A stretch of DNA of 5,080 nucleotides from Alphaproteobacteria bacterium (GTDB lineage: Bacteria > Pseudomonadota > Alphaproteobacteria > CACIAM-22H2), in assembly GCA_016869915.1 (NCBI GenBank), contig VGDA01000300.1, forward strand, positions 1 through 5,080, given 5' to 3'. Below, piece by piece: positions 4,766-5,080 of the stretch (position 1 is its first letter; the number at the start of each line of letters is the position of its first letter). The position numbers and the translations under genes are program-made. Below the pieces are notes generated by a model, which had not been told where the DNA came from, made no database searches, and worked only from the letters and a program-made list of their open reading frames with translations.

Positions 4766-5080
4766 TCAGACGTCGAGCTCGGCGCGCGGCGGCAGGTCGC
4801 GCATCATGACCGGCTGGTGGGTGTCGGACGTGCGCAGGTAGACGCGCGCGCGCGCCTTCTCGCGCCCGAGGTCCTCGCCGGTGTCGAGGCAGTCGAAGAA
4901 GCGCCAGATGCTGGTGACCGGGTTGAGGCCGTCCGCGGCCCGGTCGAAGGTCATGTAGAAGATCGCCAGCACGGGCGCGAGCAGGTGCATGCACAGCGGC
5001 GCGGTCGACTTTTCCGGCTTGACGCGGTGGCGCATGTCGAACACGACCACCTGCCCGGGCGCGACGCCGCAACCGCAGCG
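4766..5080 (-). CDS. Small conserved protein, paralog of the convergent neighbour (5' end outside window)
   Basis: The 104 C-terminal residues are visible; the frame is open to the right edge and the start lies beyond it. A GTG at 5050 is not the start: the codons upstream continue the homology (CGCGVAPGQ, then VVVFDM), matching HCANFIQAGQ, then VFVFDM, in the plus-strand neighbour. Shared elements are VFDM, EKSTA, LC, DRAA-(E/D)-GL, WR-x-FDC-x-D and the late LR...TH. A hand alignment gives a little under half of positions identical, so the two are paralogs that have diverged for a long time. It has an additional Cys before the Gly-Gln turn (C-G-C) and a longer tail ending AELDV, and it lacks the neighbour's DHGGMG loop, reading DLGREK instead. 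The function is unknown, and a TIGR04076-like assignment is tentative. No signal peptide or membrane helix is seen in the visible part. Confidence 0.8.
   Translation of the reverse strand, partial: RCGCGVAPGQVVVFDMRHRVKPEKSTAPLCMHLLAPVLAIFYMTFDRAADGLNPVTSIWRFFDCLDTGEDLGREKARARVYLRTSDTHQPVMMRDLPPRAELDV

Noticed and set aside
4766..5050. GTG at 5050 as the true start of the right-edge gene
   Set aside because: The ten codons before it continue the alignment with the paralog (a Cys and the Gly-Gln turn), so the gene starts outside the window.

Overview
The window is GC-rich bacterial DNA in which genes fill nearly all of the sequence. A TRAP transporter with a twin-arginine-type signal on its binding protein, together with an IS5-family insertion sequence end, suggests a high-GC proteobacterium, most likely alpha- or betaproteobacterial. 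No marker gene fixes the genus.

Layout from left to right: (1) positions 1-112 are the right end of an IS5-like insertion sequence, seen as the last codons of its transposase and a candidate terminal inverted repeat. (2) Positions 131-4163 are a five-gene minus-strand operon, read right to left: TRAP small permease (dctQ), TRAP large permease (dctM), TRAP periplasmic binding protein (dctP), a 95-residue protein of unknown function, and a class II aldolase/adducin-family protein. Gaps between genes are 3, 52, 73 and 35 bases. The 73-base gap after dctP holds a perfect 14-bp stem-loop. (3) Positions 4164-4363 are a 200-base divergent intergenic region with a perfect 15+15 palindrome and promoter-like hexamers. 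(4) Positions 4364-4747 (plus strand) and 4766-5080 (minus strand, running off the window) are two small genes that converge tail to tail and encode clearly homologous proteins of uncertain function.

The likely theme is uptake and breakdown of an organic acid. DctPQM would capture a carboxylated solute in the periplasm and import it using an ion gradient. The class II aldolase-like enzyme could then act on it or on a downstream intermediate. The substrate cannot be read from sequence. The small unknown gene lies inside the operon, and the paralog pair lies next to it, so both are candidates for accessory or catabolic roles in the same pathway. I see no CRISPR array, tRNA, rRNA, phage or defence system. 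The least ordinary parts are the convergent paralog pair, the divergent-region palindrome, the missing catalytic glutamate in the aldolase-like protein, and the insertion sequence end just downstream of the operon.
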